34,802 nucleotides of DNA, taken from positions 1-34,802 of IMG/VR virus record IMGVR_UViG_3300033149_001862. One strand, given 5' to 3'. Source of the DNA: a virus. The notes beneath the pieces are model-generated. The model did no database searches and was not told the origin of the DNA. It saw only the letters and a program-made list of their open reading frames with translations. Position numbers and translations under genes: made by a program. This document shows positions 1 through 7,806 of the stretch, piece by piece. Each line of letters opens with the position of its first letter. Within the stretch, counting starts at the first letter, position 1.

Positions 1-114
1 GCGAACTGGACCTCGGGCTGGATGACCTCGCGGACGGAGATGTTGTCCCATTCGGTGTAACCTGAAGATGATACATCAGCATAGACATAGATTGGTCCGG
101 TACTATTTGGGGTG
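1..114. repeat. Left copy of the 114-bp contig-end direct repeat
   Basis: Bases 1-114 are identical to 34689-34802. An exact repeat confined to the two ends of a contig is the usual sign of a circular or terminally redundant molecule. Removing one copy leaves a unit of 34,688 bp. The repeat lies inside the tail-fibre coding region, which stays open across the junction when the ends are joined. This supports closure and makes these bases an arbitrary cut point, not a biological terminus. Confidence 0.95.
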
Positions 115-410
115 CAAATGAAATCGAACCGCTGCCAACTGGTAGAAGATACCCCTTCCCACTTGCCATTCCTTACACGTATAAATGGATATGCAGAACC
201 ATCACCCCTGGCCCATCCAGATACTCTATATGTGACTCCGGAAATAACAGGTATATTTTGTCCAGTTCCTGGGTTGGCAACACCGTTATAAGCTATTCTT
301 AATACTTGGTTTCCATCAAACACGTTTCCTAGTTCTTTCGTGACGGTGCCACTTAGCCCAGACTGCCAACTCCCCGTCCGTAGACCCCCTTGGTCCTGAT
401 GAAACCCCGG
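1..410 (-). CDS. Tail fibre, carbohydrate-binding-like segment (continues across contig end; no start of its own)
   Basis: On the minus strand this frame is open from a TAG at 411-413 down through base 1. After joining the contig ends it continues into 34802-34286. The translation reads like a beta-sandwich carbohydrate-binding module (WQSGLSGTVTKE, then NVFDGNQVLRIAYNG, then TYRVSGWARGDGSAYPFIRV, then YTEWDNISVREV). There is no ATG before the conserved part. The only start-type codon near its beginning is a GTG at 321-323 without a Shine-Dalgarno. It lies in the -1 frame relative to the LamG gene 353-1087, which ends just where this module begins. I infer that the two are parts of one fibre separated by a frameshift or a small deletion. 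A genuine separate gene with an unusual start is less likely. Confidence 0.6.
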
Positions 411-1087
411 CTAGGCCACCGCATGCTCGATAGCTCGGCGTAGAGTTCGGCGTGCTCGGATGCGGTTAATTTTCTATTCACGATCAGGGCGGCGGTGAGG
501 GTGGAATCGAGGTTTTTCGAGCCTGCATACATATTGCCTATCACTATGGGTGCGTCATCGCTGGTTATGGTTGACGTGTCATTGAACAGGCCAATGCTTA
601 TGCCATCTGCAAAGCCCTCGCATTTTTCACCGGACTTCATGTTTATGGCAATATATTTCTTTCCGGTAATATCAGTTGTCACGCTTCTGCCAGCAGTTCC
701 ATCGTACAGAAATATCCTTAGCGGAACAGTGAAAAAATACATGTCGTAGTTAGTACCACCAGCATCCCTCTTGCTGATTAGCCGATTATCTCTCCCTTGG
801 CTCAAAAACTCCCCGAACACCACCAGCGTCCCCTCCGTCAACTGGAGTTCCGGCGAATCGGACACGGTGATCTTGCTAGTCGAGGCCGGGAATCGGACAC
901 CCCGGTTGCCGGCGAAATGGACATTGGTGGGCGTGCCGTCGTTGCCGTTGCCCGAGAAGTCGTGGAACGAGCGGGAGGCATAAAAATGAGCGAGAACCAG
1001 CGCCCCCTCGGCCTTGAGGTCGTCGATGATACCAGCCCGCGCCGGCCAGGCACAGGCCACCAGCAATACCAGCGCAAGCCGTCTCAT
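353..1087 (-). CDS. LamG/concanavalin A-like lectin-fold protein with signal peptide (tail-fibre N-terminal part)
   Basis: The protein has 244 aa. Residues 1-18 are a clear Sec-type signal peptide: RR at the start, a hydrophobic core LALVLLVACAW, and a PARA-G cleavage site. Residues 35-230 look like a LamG/laminin-G jelly roll: FHDFSGNGNDGTP is the typical entry strand, and FADGISIGLFND and the LTASEHAELYAEL ending are typical of phage LamG proteins. Such domains usually bind carbohydrate on virion surfaces. AGGAG lies 7 bases before the ATG. It follows the 120-aa gene by 10 bases. The frame stops at 353 just as a second binding module begins in the -1 frame. A signal peptide on a presumed fibre is odd; see the findings. 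Confidence 0.8.
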   Translation of the reverse strand: MRRLALVLLVACAWPARAGIIDDLKAEGALVLAHFYASRSFHDFSGNGNDGTPTNVHFAGNRGVRFPASTSKITVSDSPELQLTEGTLVVFGEFLSQGRDNRLISKRDAGGTNYDMYFFTVPLRIFLYDGTAGRSVTTDITGKKYIAINMKSGEKCEGFADGISIGLFNDTSTITSDDAPIVIGNMYAGSKNLDSTLTAALIVNRKLTASEHAELYAELSSMRWPSRGFIRTKGVYGRGVGSLG

Positions 1088-1097
1088 GTCCGCGCTC

Positions 1098-1460
1098 CTA
1101 CTCGATTTCGCCGGGCTCGGGCTCGGCCGGGTGCAGTTCCCGGAGCCGCCTGTCCCGGGCCTGCTTGATCATCTTCACTTGGTCCAGCGAGCAGCCGAAC
1201 TCGCGGGCGATTCCCAGCAGCCCGTTGTGGGCCTCCGGGTCGCGCAGCGCGCCGACGATCTGCCGCACCTGCTGCGGAGTCAACTCGGGCGGCCGCGACG
1301 GTCTCTCCGGCCGGACAGCGGGCGTCAGCTCCTGCTCGCTCATGCTGTCCACGGTGTTGTCCACCACTTCCCGGTCTCCCTTTTGGGCCATCAACAGTCC
1401 TGCCCCGCCCACGGCCATGCCCAGCGCGGCGGCCATTACCAGTGCGATTCGCGTGTTCAT
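1098..1460 (-). CDS. Small exported or membrane-anchored protein with a helix-turn-helix-like C-terminus
   Basis: The protein has 120 aa. I chose the ATG at 1460 because AGGAGG sits 7 bases upstream; an upstream in-frame start at 1493 has no such support. Residues 5-25 form a hydrophobic segment (IALVMAAALGMAVGGAGLLM) that could be a signal peptide or an anchor. After a Pro-rich linker (PERPSRPPELTP), residues about 75-105 (LLGIAREFGCSLDQVKMI) resemble a helix-turn-helix. The function is unknown. It lies in a run of four genes that all begin with export-like segments. Confidence 0.75.
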   Translation of the reverse strand: MNTRIALVMAAALGMAVGGAGLLMAQKGDREVVDNTVDSMSEQELTPAVRPERPSRPPELTPQQVRQIVGALRDPEAHNGLLGIAREFGCSLDQVKMIKQARDRRLRELHPAEPEPGEIE

Positions 1461-1474
1461 CTCCGTTCCTCCTG

Positions 1475-2074
1475 TCAGTCGATCTCGTACCACGAGCCCA
1501 GGTAGGTCAACGTGGCACCGTCCTCGTTGGACGTGATCTTGTAGTAGTAGGTCTCCGACTGTTTCAGCACCATCTCGTTTTCGCGGCTGTCGGCTACTTC
1601 CGTGGCCGACGCAAACTTGCCACCAGCGCCTATGGCGATCTCCAACAGCTTCGTGGCGCTCCCGGTGTCAACGGTCGTCGGGTTCTTCTTCACCGTCAAC
1701 GCGGCGGTGTTCGTGCTCTGCCGGTTGCTGTTCACCGGGTCCACTGAAGTGCCCCCGGTGTACGATGCCCCTTCCCACAGCTCCAACGTGTACGCCTTAT
1801 TCGAACTGTAGGCGAACTCCATATGCACCTCGCCCGTGGCCGGCGTGTCGATCACAAACTCCGTGGTATCCCCGTTGTTCAGCGCGTCGTAGCCGCCGAC
1901 GAAGTAGTGGTCGCCATCATGGATATGGTGGTGCACCTCCTGAATGGAGACAACCGACTGGCTGTTCTGGTCCACTCTGACCCGCCACCACTTCGAGCCG
2001 TCCCAGCCAAACACACCTATCCCGGCAAGCAACACTCCGGCCAGGCCCAGGAATATCGCGCTACGACGGGGCAT
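1475..2074 (-). CDS. Phage structural protein, HHxIHxGxHYF family, with an N-terminal hydrophobic leader
   Basis: The protein has 199 aa. Its start overlaps the previous stop (TGATG), so translation is probably coupled. From residue 37 it reads SQSVVSIQEVHHHIHDGDHY, a pattern I recall from a common phage virion protein family (usually HHEIHSGSHY) that is predicted to be all beta. Here it carries an extra N-terminal hydrophobic stretch (residues 5-23, SAIFLGLAGVLLAGIGVFGW) after PRR, resembling a signal anchor. It is probably a virion or tail-accessory protein; the exact role is unknown. Confidence 0.75.
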   Translation of the reverse strand: MPRRSAIFLGLAGVLLAGIGVFGWDGSKWWRVRVDQNSQSVVSIQEVHHHIHDGDHYFVGGYDALNNGDTTEFVIDTPATGEVHMEFAYSSNKAYTLELWEGASYTGGTSVDPVNSNRQSTNTAALTVKKNPTTVDTGSATKLLEIAIGAGGKFASATEVADSRENEMVLKQSETYYYKITSNEDGATLTYLGSWYEID

Positions 2075-2637
2075 CAGTACAGCCTCTTGGCGAAGATCGT
2101 CCAGTCGGCGTCATCGGCACCGCTGGTGTCCGCCACCACCTTGATGCGCACGTACTTGCACTGGCCGAGCATGTGGTTGCTGTCGAACAGCGCGGCGCTG
2201 GCCGTCCAGTTGGCGGCCCCGTACACGGTATTCGAGACGTCGTGGTAGTTGCAGCTTGCCGGAGCGGTGCCATCGTCTTGTAACGTGCACTCGACCGTCA
2301 CGGTCACGGTGCCCGAACCGCCGTTGAGCACCAGCTGCAAACCCAGCGCCTTGTACCCGTCCATGTCCAGGTAGTAGTAGTACGTTCCGTCCGCCCCGTT
2401 GGTGACGTCGGCCGGGGTGGTCTCCACATGGTGCTCGCTCAGGGGGTCGACCTCGCTCACGCTGGTTGCCCCGGTGGTGGAGCTGTAGCCGGCCATCTCA
2501 ACGCGCCCATCCGTGGTTGTGCGCACAACCCGCATGTGCTCGTTGCTGTCCTGCCCCTGGATCACGGTGCCGGCGATTGCCAGACCGCCCAGCAGCAGGA
2601 ATCCGATTATCGCCAGCCAGGTTTTTGTGGTTCTCAT
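2074..2637 (-). CDS. Putative virion-associated beta protein with signal-anchor leader
   Basis: The protein has 187 aa. Two ATGs compete. The one at 2643 overlaps the preceding stop as ATGA but lies only 2 bases after AGGAGG. The one at 2637 is 8 bases away, so I chose 2637. Residues 7-22 (WLAIIGFLLLGGLAIAG) form a hydrophobic leader. The rest is Thr/Gly/Tyr-rich with alternating strands (GTYYYYLDMDGYKALGLQLV, SGTVTVTVECTL) and a C-terminal part resembling a beta-sandwich (KYVRIKVVADTSG). It lies directly after the largest ejection protein and before another leader-bearing gene. I do not recognise the family. Confidence 0.7.
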   Translation of the reverse strand: MRTTKTWLAIIGFLLLGGLAIAGTVIQGQDSNEHMRVVRTTTDGRVEMAGYSSTTGATSVSEVDPLSEHHVETTPADVTNGADGTYYYYLDMDGYKALGLQLVLNGGSGTVTVTVECTLQDDGTAPASCNYHDVSNTVYGAANWTASAALFDSNHMLGQCKYVRIKVVADTSGADDADWTIFAKRLY

Positions 2638-2639
2638 GT

Positions 2640-5456
2640 TCATGTCCTCCTTGCTTCCAGTGCCTGTGTTCCGGTCAGTAACTTCTCGGGTTCGATTTTT
2701 GCAACCGCCGCGGCAACAGGTGTCGGCGGCGTGGTCACGCTTTCCGGCGACGGCATGCTCATCTGCGCCTGCTGCATTGAGGCAACAAATTCGGGCGCCA
2801 TCGTTGGGTCAACAGGGATGCCCAGCAGCAACGATAGTTGCACGCGCTGCTGGTAGTTCATGGTGTCCTGTATTTTGTCCATGTTGGCGACCACCTCGTT
2901 GACAAGCCGCTCGTACATGCGCGGGTACACCTCGCGCAGCGCCTCGACCGCCTCATGGGTCAACCGGCCGGCCGCCAGATCGTCAAGCACGCTGGCCGGA
3001 TTGTCAACCGCCCGCACGTAGCGCGCCCACTTCGACAGTTCCGACGGGGACGGTCGCCACTTCCGGGCAAGTATGCTGTGCGGCTGTGGGTTCTTGGGTG
3101 CCTTTTCGAGCAAAAACCGCGTGGCGCCCATCACCTTCTGGTTCACCGCCAGAGCAACACGGGGCGCGGCGTTGGCGATCTGCTTGTTGGCTTCCTCCAG
3201 CCGTTCGGCAGTGCGGTTGATTTGCTGGTGGATGCGCTGCAACTCTCCTAGCTTGCGCGTGTACCACTTTTGCCGCTGCTCATCGTTGCCATGCAGGATA
3301 ACCGCGCCCGGGCCGACAAGTCGCTTTGCCCGGGTGGTCCCGCGCTTCGCCTGGTCGATAAACACGCGCAGCTTGCCGCCTAGCCGGGCCTCGAATTCCC
3401 CGGAGATGCGGCGCAGGGTTGCCAGCATGCGCATGGTGGTGCCCGGGCGCAGGATTGCGCTCGCGGCGCCGCCTATCAGCATTCCTGGCAGACCGGCAAC
3501 CAGCCCGCCAGCCAGGGCTCCGGTGCCCATGGTGATGCCGGCCCGAGCGGTTGCCTTGTCGATGCGCTCCAGGGCGGCCCGGGCTTGCATGATCTCGCCG
3601 GTGCGATCCAGGTTTTCTTCAAATGCCTTCTTTGCCTGCCGGTACTTTTTCAGCGCCTCGGCAGCCCCGGGCATGTCGTACTGACGGGCCATTTCCTCCA
3701 GCAGTTCTTCCCGACGACGAAGCTGGGTGAGCACATAGTCCTTGTCCAGGTGTACCTTGGCTTCGTCGCCCAGGTCGCGCACAAACTGCCGCCAGCCAGC
3801 CGGATCGTGGGTATAGACGTACTGGCCTTCGCGGGCGGACACGGCGCCCCAGTCCTTCGATGCCACCCGGCGGCGGAAGCGGTAGCCCAGCTTTTGCGCC
3901 TCGCGCTCTAGGTAGGCCGACCACTTCCTGTTGACCGCCTGCTGCATGGTGGCGGCCTTCTCGCCCCACAGGGTTGCGTCCTCCAGAGTGTGCTGCACAT
4001 TTTTGTACAGGCCGCTCAGTACGTCCATTGTCTCGGCCATCTCGGGCAGGCGGTTGTAGCTGTACGCCTTGCTCATGCGGTCTCGCAGGTGGCCCAGAGT
4101 GCGCTTGAAGTCGTCGAGCATGTTGAACGCCTCGCCGATGGCCTGCCGGTCGCCGCTGGCAAATGCACCCTCGGCCTTCTCTAGTTTCCGGCGGGCACCC
4201 TTCAGGTAGTCGCGCAGACGCTTCAACGGCCCCTGGAACTCGTATGTCCCACGTCCGGCGGCGATCATGTCGTCCACCTGGCGTTGCAGACCGGTCAACA
4301 GGCCGTCGTCCGCCAACACCGCGTTGAACGCCGTTGCACCGTCCCCCTCGCTGGCGATGTCGCGCATGACCGACGCCTTGTGCTTGCCCGTCGCCTTGAA
4401 AATGATGTCATCAGCGGCATCGTCCAGCGTGTTCTGGATGTCGGCCATCTTGAACGCAAACTGGTCAATCGTCTCATCCGGCGCAACGGCATCCATGAGT
4501 GCCTGCCGACGGCGTAGCAACTGCTCGAAGGCTTCCTTTTCCCCGGTGAGTTTACCAGCCGTTTTGATATACGCCTCGCCCAGGGGATTGATTTTTCCTT
4601 CGACCTTGGTTAGTGCCTCGGCGGCCATGTCCGCGGCCTTGCCCCTGGCTCCCGCCATCTCGGCCAGTCGCTTTGCCACGGCCTTTGTCGAGCGGCCGGC
4701 GGTGCGAAGCGCGGAGCCCACGACCTCGGCGCCGCCAGTCAGTGCGCCGCCCGCAATGCCGCCCACCAGGGCGCCCATTCCGACGTGTCCTAGCAGATCC
4801 TCGGCCGTGCCCTCGATGTCTCCTAGGGCGGCCTCGGACACGTACTGCCCGGCCCCGTACAGTGCGCCCTCCACGGCTGCCCCGGTGGCGGCCGGCAATG
4901 CACGGGCAGCCACTCGAGCTGCCAGTCCCCGCCCGGCGGCCTCGCCAACCACCCGGGCAACGCCCCGCTCAGCCGCCCGGCCCACAGCGGCAGCGGCACG
5001 GGGAGCTACGCCCACACGGCCCATCAGGCTCCCAGGGCCGGCCAACAGTGACCCGGCGATGGCGGCGATTTCCCCGGCGGTTGATGCGTCCGGATTGGCC
5101 TCCTTGAGCCCGCTCAGTGTCTCCCGGTCTACCAGTCCCAGGTCTTGCAGTGCGACGTCGGACAGCCCGAAGGTCAGGCCCCGGAGTCCGCCCAGCAGTG
5201 CCGCTGTGCCCTCGCTGTCGCCGTACTTTTCCTGCACCTCGCGTGCGCGGCGCATCTGCTCGGTTTCGTACTGCCAGCCCTCACCGGCCAGCTTGACGGC
5301 ATCGGCGGGGTCCATTTCGTAAACCGCGCCTTCCTGGTTGACCATGCGTAGCTTGCTGCCCCTGGGTAAGCCGTACTGCCCGGAGGCCAGGGCGTCAAGC
5401 ACCTGGTCATCTGGCACTTCGATGGGTGTACCGTCTGGCCGGTAAAGGGTCGCCAT
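2640..5456 (-). CDS. Large internal virion / DNA-ejection protein (T7 gp16 / P22 gp16 position)
   Basis: The protein has 938 aa and is the third and largest of three ejection-type proteins. Its start immediately follows the upstream stop (TAGATG), with a purine-rich AAGGAAGG upstream. Residues about 85-100 (LLGGLRGLTFGLSDVALQDL) and the following Ala/Gly-rich stretch to about residue 260 contain several possible membrane-inserting helices. A second such block is near residues 640-670 (GALAGGLVAGLPGMLIGGAA). Between them are long charged helices with coiled-coil character. Podovirus ejection proteins of this size leave the capsid and form a channel through the cell envelope. No lytic transglycosylase motif is visible. 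The placement and composition support the call; no single diagnostic domain does. Confidence 0.75.
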   Translation of the reverse strand: MATLYRPDGTPIEVPDDQVLDALASGQYGLPRGSKLRMVNQEGAVYEMDPADAVKLAGEGWQYETEQMRRAREVQEKYGDSEGTAALLGGLRGLTFGLSDVALQDLGLVDRETLSGLKEANPDASTAGEIAAIAGSLLAGPGSLMGRVGVAPRAAAAVGRAAERGVARVVGEAAGRGLAARVAARALPAATGAAVEGALYGAGQYVSEAALGDIEGTAEDLLGHVGMGALVGGIAGGALTGGAEVVGSALRTAGRSTKAVAKRLAEMAGARGKAADMAAEALTKVEGKINPLGEAYIKTAGKLTGEKEAFEQLLRRRQALMDAVAPDETIDQFAFKMADIQNTLDDAADDIIFKATGKHKASVMRDIASEGDGATAFNAVLADDGLLTGLQRQVDDMIAAGRGTYEFQGPLKRLRDYLKGARRKLEKAEGAFASGDRQAIGEAFNMLDDFKRTLGHLRDRMSKAYSYNRLPEMAETMDVLSGLYKNVQHTLEDATLWGEKAATMQQAVNRKWSAYLEREAQKLGYRFRRRVASKDWGAVSAREGQYVYTHDPAGWRQFVRDLGDEAKVHLDKDYVLTQLRRREELLEEMARQYDMPGAAEALKKYRQAKKAFEENLDRTGEIMQARAALERIDKATARAGITMGTGALAGGLVAGLPGMLIGGAASAILRPGTTMRMLATLRRISGEFEARLGGKLRVFIDQAKRGTTRAKRLVGPGAVILHGNDEQRQKWYTRKLGELQRIHQQINRTAERLEEANKQIANAAPRVALAVNQKVMGATRFLLEKAPKNPQPHSILARKWRPSPSELSKWARYVRAVDNPASVLDDLAAGRLTHEAVEALREVYPRMYERLVNEVVANMDKIQDTMNYQQRVQLSLLLGIPVDPTMAPEFVASMQQAQMSMPSPESVTTPPTPVAAAVAKIEPEKLLTGTQALEARRT

Positions 5457-7004
5457 CTACTTGCTCACCTTCCTTGCGCCGCCGGGGGCCTGGCCGCTCA
5501 AGGTGTAGCCGTAGGGCATGAGCCCCTGCAATGTGGCCCGGGTGATGAGTTCCCGGACCTTCTTGAGCCGGGGCAGCACACCGATCCAGTCTTTCGGGTC
5601 CGCGGGCAAGCCCATCATCTCGATTTCTCCCGGGTCGATGCGGGCGCCGGTTTCGTCCAGCTTGCGCATCACCGACTTGAGCCGGTTGAAAGTGGCCATG
5701 AGTTCCTCCCGCTTCTTGGGTGACACCCGGGCGCCCAGCTTGAACGTTTCCCGCTGCTTGATCAGGTCGTTCAGGATGTCATAGGTCATGCCGTAATACT
5801 GGCGCATTTGTTGCGCCTTCTTCTTGTCGTCCTTGGTAGGCATGTACTTCTGTGGCTGTGCGATTTTCAACCCGGGCGGCTCCAGGCTCTGTGACAGCAC
5901 CTTGGCCTTGGCCTGCATGGCTCGCTGCTGCTGCTGGGTAAGCGCCTGCCGAGCGCGAAATTCCTGTGCCCGCTGCCGGGCGCCGACCTCTGCCTGTGCG
6001 CCGCTCAGTGCGGCCGTACCCGCCTGCAAGGACAACTGAGCCTCGTTCTGTTGCAGTTGGTTTTCCAACTCGGCGGCCCGCTGCTCGGCGGCGGCCGCGA
6101 ACTGACCGGCCTTGGCCTGCTCGACCGGGCTTTTGTGTTCCAGGCCGATAACCTGCGCCTGCTTGGCGTACCGATCCCAGGCCATCGCCTCGGCGGCAAG
6201 CTGCTGACTTCGCTCATCGGCGAATAGTTGCCGCGCAAGCTGTACCTCGTTCTGTGCCGCGCCGACCATCTGCCTGCGCTTTGCCATTTCCGCCCGCTGG
6301 GCCTCCAGATCGCGCTGGATGGCCCCGTTGACTATCGCAAGCGCGGTGTTCGGGGTTCTGCTCAGCGCCGAGCCCATCGCGCCGAACGCAACAGCCAGGG
6401 CGGCCAAGGCCGATTTGCCGCCCGCCAGTGCGCGATCCGGGTCCAGGTGAAACTCGCCCAACTTCTGTTTGGCCGCCTGGTATTCGGCCATTTTGCTCTC
6501 CACCTGCTGCCGGGCGGTGTCTACACGCTGCTGGTATTCCTGGCGCACCTGGTCAATGGCGGCCAGGCCGGTCTTGAGTGCACCAGCCTGTTCGGCCGCC
6601 ATCCGCCCCACGGCCTCGGCGTGCTGCTGGGCAGCCTGCTTGACCTGCTCGGTTGTGCCGCGGATGCGCTGCATGCCCGCCTGGGTGGCCTGCTGAAACT
6701 GTCCGGGCAACGCCTCCAGCGTCTTGCGGGCGCGCGTCAGCGGGGCCACGCTGGCCGGGGCGAAGGTCGGAAAGGAGGGTTGCTGGAGTTGTAAACCCTG
6801 CTTCTGCTGCGCCCCGAGAAGGCCCGCGGTTGGGAACGTCAACGACTCGGGGGTGACTGGCTCAGGCAGGCTAAACGTGGGGATCATTGTCTCCGGATCA
6901 ACTGGCGTTACTGATGCCAGCGGCGCTTCTGCTGGCGCTTCGGTGCCAGCAGTGCCCGGCTGCTGCAACTCCGCGCCGAGCCATCTTCCTTGAAGCAGTC
7001 CCAT
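5457..7004 (-). CDS. Internal virion / DNA-ejection protein, coiled-coil rich
   Basis: The protein has 515 aa from the ATG at 7004, which is 7 bases after AAGGAGG. A GTG at 7010 is in frame but too close to that site. After a Pro-rich N-terminus (residues 15-90), the middle (about 90-370) is almost entirely Ala/Gln/Glu helix with coiled-coil character and a short Ala-rich hydrophobic patch (ALAALAVAFGAMGSAL). The C-terminus is more globular (MTYDILNDLIKQRETFKLGA, then GEIEMMGLPADPKDW). Its position between the small and the large ejection proteins matches T7 gp15 or P22 gp20. The evidence is gene order and composition, not a diagnostic motif. Confidence 0.7.
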   Translation of the reverse strand: MGLLQGRWLGAELQQPGTAGTEAPAEAPLASVTPVDPETMIPTFSLPEPVTPESLTFPTAGLLGAQQKQGLQLQQPSFPTFAPASVAPLTRARKTLEALPGQFQQATQAGMQRIRGTTEQVKQAAQQHAEAVGRMAAEQAGALKTGLAAIDQVRQEYQQRVDTARQQVESKMAEYQAAKQKLGEFHLDPDRALAGGKSALAALAVAFGAMGSALSRTPNTALAIVNGAIQRDLEAQRAEMAKRRQMVGAAQNEVQLARQLFADERSQQLAAEAMAWDRYAKQAQVIGLEHKSPVEQAKAGQFAAAAEQRAAELENQLQQNEAQLSLQAGTAALSGAQAEVGARQRAQEFRARQALTQQQQRAMQAKAKVLSQSLEPPGLKIAQPQKYMPTKDDKKKAQQMRQYYGMTYDILNDLIKQRETFKLGARVSPKKREELMATFNRLKSVMRKLDETGARIDPGEIEMMGLPADPKDWIGVLPRLKKVRELITRATLQGLMPYGYTLSGQAPGGARKVSK

Positions 7005-7016
7005 CGCCACACCTCC

Positions 7017-7796
7017 TTACAGCAAGCCTCCAAGCAAAGAGCCCAGGCCGGACATCATTGCCCCCTGGTAGGTCATGGCATTCTGAGACCCGGTCTGCCA
7101 TGCCTGTTGTGCAAGACCCGCCCGGGCCTGCGCGTCCTGCTGCATCATCTGCTCGTACATGATTTGCGCCTGCCGGTCGGCCTCGGCAGCAGACAACCCC
7201 ATGCCAGTGAAGGCACTCACCAGCCGGTCACGCAGCGCCTGTGCTTGCAGTGCCAACTGTGCCTGTGACTGCGCCAGTCCGATATCCTGGGCACGTGCGC
7301 CGCCGATCATGCCCGCGTATGCCTGTTGTGCCCTGGCCTGTTCAGCGGCACGCATGGCCGCAGTCTGGGCGATTCCCTGTTGGGAGAGCTGCGACTGTGC
7401 GGCCATGGCCTGTCGCTGCGCCAGTGCCGGGCTGACGCCAGCCTGGGCGGCCATTCCACCCACCTGCCGGCGAGCGGTATCCAGCCCGGCCCGCATTTGC
7501 ATTTCAGCGGCGCTGGCAGCCTGCCCGGTGGCCTGCGCCCGCAACAGGTCGGCGGCCTCCTGCTGGCGCTTGCGCCACTCGGCTTGCTGGGCGGTGTCGA
7601 TCTCGCCGGTGGCTCGCGGCGTCCCCCACAACTGCTGCATGCCCTGCCAGAGAAACGGCTGCCACTGGCGCTGGCTCATGAGATTGCCGAACGCGCCCTG
7701 GCGCACGTTATACCCCTGGTACTTGGGCGCATCACTGTCACCCATGGCGCCACGAACCAGAGGGCCAATCACAGGTATTGCATCCCACCAAGCCAT
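7017..7796 (-). CDS. Small internal virion / DNA-ejection protein
   Basis: The protein has 259 aa and begins MAWWDAIPVIGPLVRG, a start typical of small podovirus internal proteins (T7 gp14 or P22 gp7 position). Residues about 60-245 are Ala/Gln-dominated helix (AAEMQMRAGLDTARRQVGGM and on). The protein ends in a Gly/Leu tail (MMSGLGSLLGGLL) that could insert in a membrane. GAGAGGTGAAAC precedes the ATG. It is the first of three ejection-type genes. It has the shortest length and lies directly after the tail hub gene, as in P22-like and T7-like gene orders. Confidence 0.7.
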   Translation of the reverse strand: MAWWDAIPVIGPLVRGAMGDSDAPKYQGYNVRQGAFGNLMSQRQWQPFLWQGMQQLWGTPRATGEIDTAQQAEWRKRQQEAADLLRAQATGQAASAAEMQMRAGLDTARRQVGGMAAQAGVSPALAQRQAMAAQSQLSQQGIAQTAAMRAAEQARAQQAYAGMIGGARAQDIGLAQSQAQLALQAQALRDRLVSAFTGMGLSAAEADRQAQIMYEQMMQQDAQARAGLAQQAWQTGSQNAMTYQGAMMSGLGSLLGGLL

Positions 7797-7806
7797 GTTT
7801 CACCTC

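Noticed and set aside
4267-5322. 351-aa plus-strand Ser/Ala/Pro-rich frame
   Set aside because: It is a shadow of the large ejection protein gene on the other strand, with no ribosome site and low-complexity composition.
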